DNA of 64,000 nucleotides from Plantago ovata (lineage: Eukaryota > Streptophyta > Magnoliopsida > Lamiales > Plantaginaceae), in contig CM051458.1 in assembly GCA_028274465.1 (NCBI GenBank), positions 51,015,253 through 51,079,252 on the forward strand. The letters are read 5' to 3'. Below the pieces are notes generated by a model. That model made no database searches and was not told where the DNA came from. It was given only the letters and a program-made list of their open reading frames with translations. Made by a program: the position numbers and the translations under genes. This document shows, one piece after another, positions 59,866-64,000 of this stretch. The stretch's first letter is position 1, and every line of letters begins with the position of its first letter.

Positions 59866-60736
59866 TGTTGAAATATGTCCAATTCGCTGTACGAACCAAG
59901 AGACGACTTAACGTGACACAAGTCCGACATATAGGACACAGATGTCCGACACATGTGCCCTCATCCGACTAATGTGATCACCCTCAAACAAATTCTTATC
60001 GAGATCATGGTCCGACATACTGCCCGAGTAGTATGATTCCAAGGACCACGATCAAAGTCGACGTCTACTACGAGAAAAGGTGTCCGACAGACTATTTGTA
60101 TCGGACGTACTAAGCGAGACACCTAAGTCAGGGTACCACAAGAAAGACTGTCCGACACACTACTTGGTATCAAACGTGTCAAGCGAGACACCTAAGTATC
60201 GGACTGTAACTTATACAAGTCATCTATAGTTCGTATTGTCATTGGGTCTCGGACGTTCCAGTCGGACCGTATATCGGACACTATGTCGGATACAAAGACG
60301 GGACGAAATCCTAGAGTGTTCCATGAAACGTAAAGTTACTATCTTAGCCTTGTGGAAACCCTAATGTGGTACGTGGGCCAGGCCCATTAAGCCAACTAAT
60401 GGGCTTTTAGTCTTTGATACTCAATCATGGCCTTACACTTGGCGCAATCTCATGAGTTTTATCCCCATTTGGGAAACACTATAAATAGGGGACACTATTC
60501 ACCCCTAAAGGTAATCAATATCTTACCCATTTTCATACTACATACACTAGAGTGACTTTCAACCCTCTATCCGTGAAGTCGATTATCCGGTTTGATCACT
60601 AGACAAACCGAAAAACCGTTACTAATCTCCCCCTCAAGTTTTATTTCAAGACTTTACTTGCTATGGAAGGAGGCTAAAATCAAGAGGTCCACAGATTAGA
60701 ACACATTAGAAGTACTTAGTGATTTACCCTTCAACA
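59866..60736 (+). repeat. Left LTR (871 bp), family of the solo LTR at 641
   Basis: TG...CA-bounded, with a TATA-like ACTATAAATAGGGG at about 60479 and ACCCTCTATCCGTGAAGTC before the end. Rich in TCCGAC/GTCGGA words. Confidence 0.88.
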
Positions 60737-62200
60737 TTTGGCGCCGTCTGTGGGAACCGATCGAAAGGTTACCCTTTGTCCTACCAGCAAAAGTCCTAAA
60801 AGATGGTTAATAGGAAGAGTACTAGAATAGCTCAAGCAGCGAGAAACCCTCAACCCACCCGTCCTCGAGGCCGTCCCCCATTAGGAGGAAGTGGAAGGGG
60901 AGGAGGAAGAGGAACCACAACTGCAAGGACACATAGAAATGATAATGTTGATATGGATATGATCGATGGGGCAAGTGCAAGTGTTACAGTGAGGAATGAA
61001 GGTTCTGGGAATCATAACCCCAGTACAAATGCAATCCCAGCGGGCAACGGTTTTGGAGCTCTTCGAGCGCCTTCTCAACCAAGACCACTCGCCCCCGTAG
61101 CACCAGCACCACAACCCATTGTCCCTCAAGAGCCAGCCGCACTACAGTTTACCTTGACAAATGGACAAGTTTTGAGACCAAGAGACTACGGGATGGCAGA
61201 GGAACAATTCGGATTGCTTCTCTTAACGATCCAAGGATGCTTTGCACCAGATGATGTTGCAAGGATACAACATCAAGTAGTCCAGCAATAAGCACAGAGA
61301 AGAGCCAACCAAGGAGTACTACCTAGAGAGGATGGAGCACAATCTCGAACTAACTCTTGGCCGATACAAGACCGGGTTGGACCCCCTCGCGTCCAATCAC
61401 GACTTGGTTCCCAAGGAGCCCCAGATGATTTGAGAGAGATAATAGACCGGAGGGTCAGAGCATCACAAGCGCAAGGAAATGAGAATATCCCTCAAACTCA
61501 AGTAGTTCAAACCCAAATGGCTGCACAAACACAGATACTCCCGCAAACTCAGGTGGTGACACAAAACCAAGTGATCCCTTTGAACCAAATAAACACAAAC
61601 CTTGCCTGAAACCCAAGTAGAGAACCAAGTTGGTGGTCCAGTGGTACTCCCTACTCCATTAGTAGGGAATGATCCGCCGTCAACAACGACACTCACTTTG
61701 GGAGAAATGAGGGCTCAAGAAGCTGAACTCAAGGCGCGGATAGAGGCTTTGAGAGCATTAGTCAAAGAGAAAGAGCAAGAGATAGACCAAGAGCCAAGTG
61801 CCTTGTGTGAAGAGATCCGCAACCATCGAGTTAATACCGAAAGAGGATTCCCCTCTCTGGATACTTATGATGGAACTAGTTGCCCTACTAATTACTTGAT
61901 CAGGTTCGAAACCAAGATGGACGCATATGGACATGACTCTAAGACCAAAGCTCTGATTTTCCCTGCTACTCTTTCGGGGGACGCTATATATGGTGGACGG
62001 GCTTAGAGAATGGATCCATCAAAAGTTACAAGCAACTCAGCCAAGAATTCACCAAGAGATTTGAAAAAGCCATCAGGAGGAGAAGAGGGGTGAAATACTT
62101 GGCTGAGATAGTCCAAAAACCCAAAGAAGATTTAAGAACATTCTTGGATAGGTTCCATGAGGCAAGTTGCGAAGTAGAGGATCATTCCATAAAGGAGAGG

Positions 62201-63403
62201 TGATGAGCGTTGGATTGTCGGGTTCCAACTAATCAAATAAATTTGTATTTAGCCAAAGGCAATTCACAACTACAACGAAAACCGTAGTGTAGCAGTAGAA
62301 TAACCTCGAGTGTCGATCTCTAAGGACTATAACTAGCTTTATCTAATATAACTTAAGAATATAATTAATCAACAGACGTCTTAGCAAAGGTTTTACTTAA
62401 CAGATAATGGAGATTGGTGATAGTATGGTCAGTCAAAGCATAGCAGGTTAATAATCATGCATAAATTCCTCGGTCTTGCATGAAGATCTTTGATCAATGA
62501 ATTGTCCAGTTGTGTTCCGTAATTATTCAACACTACGAAGATAGAGGTTTTAGATAGATCAAAGAAATAAAGCAATAACTCAGAGTATAATGCGCGATAT
62601 AGCCATTAGCATAATTATTAACCCTTCGCTAAGAAATCACATACTATCACCAACGAGAAGTTTATCTACTCATAGATGTCATGCAATCAACAGAAATCAT
62701 ATCACGAATGAATGAAAACATGATGAAAGATATATAAATATAAATAGAAAAACTGTAAGATACAATGTTACCGAAGGTTGTCAATCTCCGAAGAATCGCG
62801 ATCTTACAAGCTCCAAACTGCTAAGAAAAAGTATCTCCTAAGCTAAGAACCCTCAGAACAGGCTCTGGAGAATTCCTACCTAAAACTACTGAGAAAGGTG
62901 AGAGAAAAGGTCTGGAAAAGTATGAAAAACGGAGAAAACTGAGCAACTATATATAGGCATTCGAATTGTGTGGGGCGAAGGGCCCCACACACCGGACGAT
63001 TCGCCTGGTGTGGGGCGATTCGCCCCACGTCCCGGGTGACTCGCCCGGGAGTGTTTTTCGGCCCGATACGCGTTTTCGACACGTTTTTGGATTTCTTCCC
63101 CTTTTCGGACTCGGTTTTTGCCTTCTAGTGACCTTTTAGCCTTCAGAGTCGACCCCTAGACTTCAAATCCTATCCGGAATCTTTCAGATACTCCAATTAG
63201 GCTTCTGGAACACCAATTCCTTGTCTACTGCAATATAATTGCCCGGAAAACCTCATTTTTCAACCAAAACCTGTAAAATACAAACTAAAGGGAAACGTGA
63301 CACTATTCTAATAAAATGCACTAAAATATAGCTAAATTAACATAGATGATAGCTAAAATAGGTGAAAAAGACTCAAATGAAAGTGTAAAATACACATTCA
63401 TCA
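62201..63403 (-). mobile_element. Solo LTR of the 31.6-40.2 kb Ty3-type family, inserted in gag
   Basis: The reverse complement begins TGATGAATGTGTATTTTACAC and ends AACGCTCATCA, matching 39033-40227 end to end. The neighbouring five bases are AGAGG and AGATG, a likely target duplication with one change. It carries a GC cluster at 62968-63049 with four consecutive hairpins. Confidence 0.88.
62968..63049. repeat. Four consecutive hairpins with 7-nt loops inside the solo LTR
   Basis: Plus-strand stems and loops: GTGTGGGG/CCCCACAC, loop CGAAGGG (62968-62990); CACCGG/CCTGGTG-type with one mismatch, loop CGATTCG (62990-63010); GTGGGG/CCCCAC, loop CGATTCG (63010-63028); CCCGGG/CCCGGG, loop TGACTCG (63031-63049). 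Loop length is constant; stem sequences differ but stay paired. Confidence 0.9.
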
Positions 63404-64000
63404 AGATGAAATAATTCCTATATGGAAATACTACCAATGAGGAATTCAGGAAACAACTCTCGTATTCCTGAACTGAGAACTATAAGGAGCTGAACACTTT
63501 TGTCAGGATTTCTTGAAAGCGGAAGAATTCCAAAAGACAGTGCAAGTGAGAGCGAACTCTTCTAGAGAAAGGGAAAAAGATCACAAAAAACCAGAGAGGG
63601 ACCATCAGAAACAAGCTCAAAATCATAATCACTCCAAGGGAAAGAAACAAGAAGCTAGGCACAACTTACTCAAAGGGAGTATCCAGAGAAGCGAATTCCG
63701 AGATTAGAAAACTCCACCGAGAGGAGGGCCACCTACAAGGTACGACAAATATACTGATCTTAATAGGCCAAGATCCGACATCTTGCATACTATTATGACC
63801 AAAAATATTGATATTGAGTGGCCTCCTCCCATCCAAGAGACAAGGAGAAACAAGAACTCTGACAAATTTTGCAAGTTCCACAAAGGAAAGGGTCATACAA
63901 CGGAAGAATGCTTCACCCTCAAAACCGAAATTGAGACCTTAGTTCGTAGAGGACAGCTTGCAAACTATGTCGCGAAAGATGAGCTGTCAAGGCATGAGAG

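Larger units (their letters stand above)
59866..64000 (+). mobile_element. Left part of a Ty3-type LTR element, cut by the window end
   Basis: LTR at 59866-60736 (TGTTGAAATATG to TCAACA), then a primer-site-like TTTGGCGCCGTCTGTGGGAA at 60737-60756, a form common in plant Ty3 elements of the Tat type. A gag region runs to the window edge. A solo LTR of another family (62201-63403) sits inside gag. The visible part is broken in several places; its body continues outside the window. Confidence 0.85.
60803..64000 (+). pseudogene. gag region of the Ty3-type element
   Basis: Starts MVNRKSTRIAQAARNPQPTR, a basic, Pro/Gly/Arg-rich N-terminus. A Gln/Val-rich middle and a coiled-coil-like segment (LKARIEALRALVKEKEQEID) follow, then FPSLDTYDGTSCPTNYLIRF, the usual start of the plant Ty3 gag core. 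After the inserted solo LTR the region resumes with a charged linker and a CCHC-like knuckle, CKFHKGKGHTTEEC, followed by LKTEIETLVRRGQLANYV. Broken; several interruptions. Confidence 0.8.

Noticed and set aside
61463-61696. Minus-strand frame opposite the gag region
   Set aside because: Shadow of the plus-strand gag sequence.

Overview
This window is nuclear DNA of a flowering plant, most likely a eudicot. The evidence is GT-AG split genes whose proteins match plant families, AT-rich introns, and dense plant-type transposons. I cannot name the species.

Layout. 0-3 kb: decayed RMA-type RING ubiquitin ligase with a solo LTR in its 5' leader. 3.7-8.0 kb (-): phosphomevalonate kinase (mevalonate pathway), ten exons. 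8.6-19.3 kb: three TAA-flanked Tourist/Harbinger-like elements, two of them split by Mutator-like elements (MULEs). 19.6-23.3 kb (-): zinc alcohol-dehydrogenase-like gene, nine exons, open. 24.7-27.5 kb (+): MATE transporter, seven exons, open. 27.9-29.1 kb: small MULE with a palindromic AGCTCC core. 29.9-40.2 kb: nest of a CACTA element, a Ty3-type LTR element inside it and a Ty1-copia element inside that. 40.9-41.6 kb: a SINE and a third AGCTCC-type element. 41.9-46.6 kb (+): HDR/IspH (plastid MEP pathway), ten exons, open. 47.1-59.6 kb: a 12.1-kb Ulp1-bearing MULE inside another Tourist-like element; its protease gene is open over nine exons and its transposase is decayed. 59.9-64 kb: left end of a Ty3-type element, related to the solo LTR at 0.6 kb and split by a solo LTR of the 31.6-40.2 kb family.

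The host genes stand about 1-18 kb apart and the gaps are mostly layered transposons. Two genes serve isoprenoid supply: PMK in the mevalonate route and HDR as the last enzyme of the plastid MEP route. All four clear frame slips in host genes are one-base length changes in mononucleotide runs.

The most unusual signals are hairpin arrays in LTR elements. Within each family the loop is 7 nt and nearly constant while the stem changes on both sides together. Others are AGCTCC palindrome islands shared by separate small MULEs, and a short word (ATCATGGG plus a TATAT-like tail) that fills the non-coding parts of the Ulp1 MULE.
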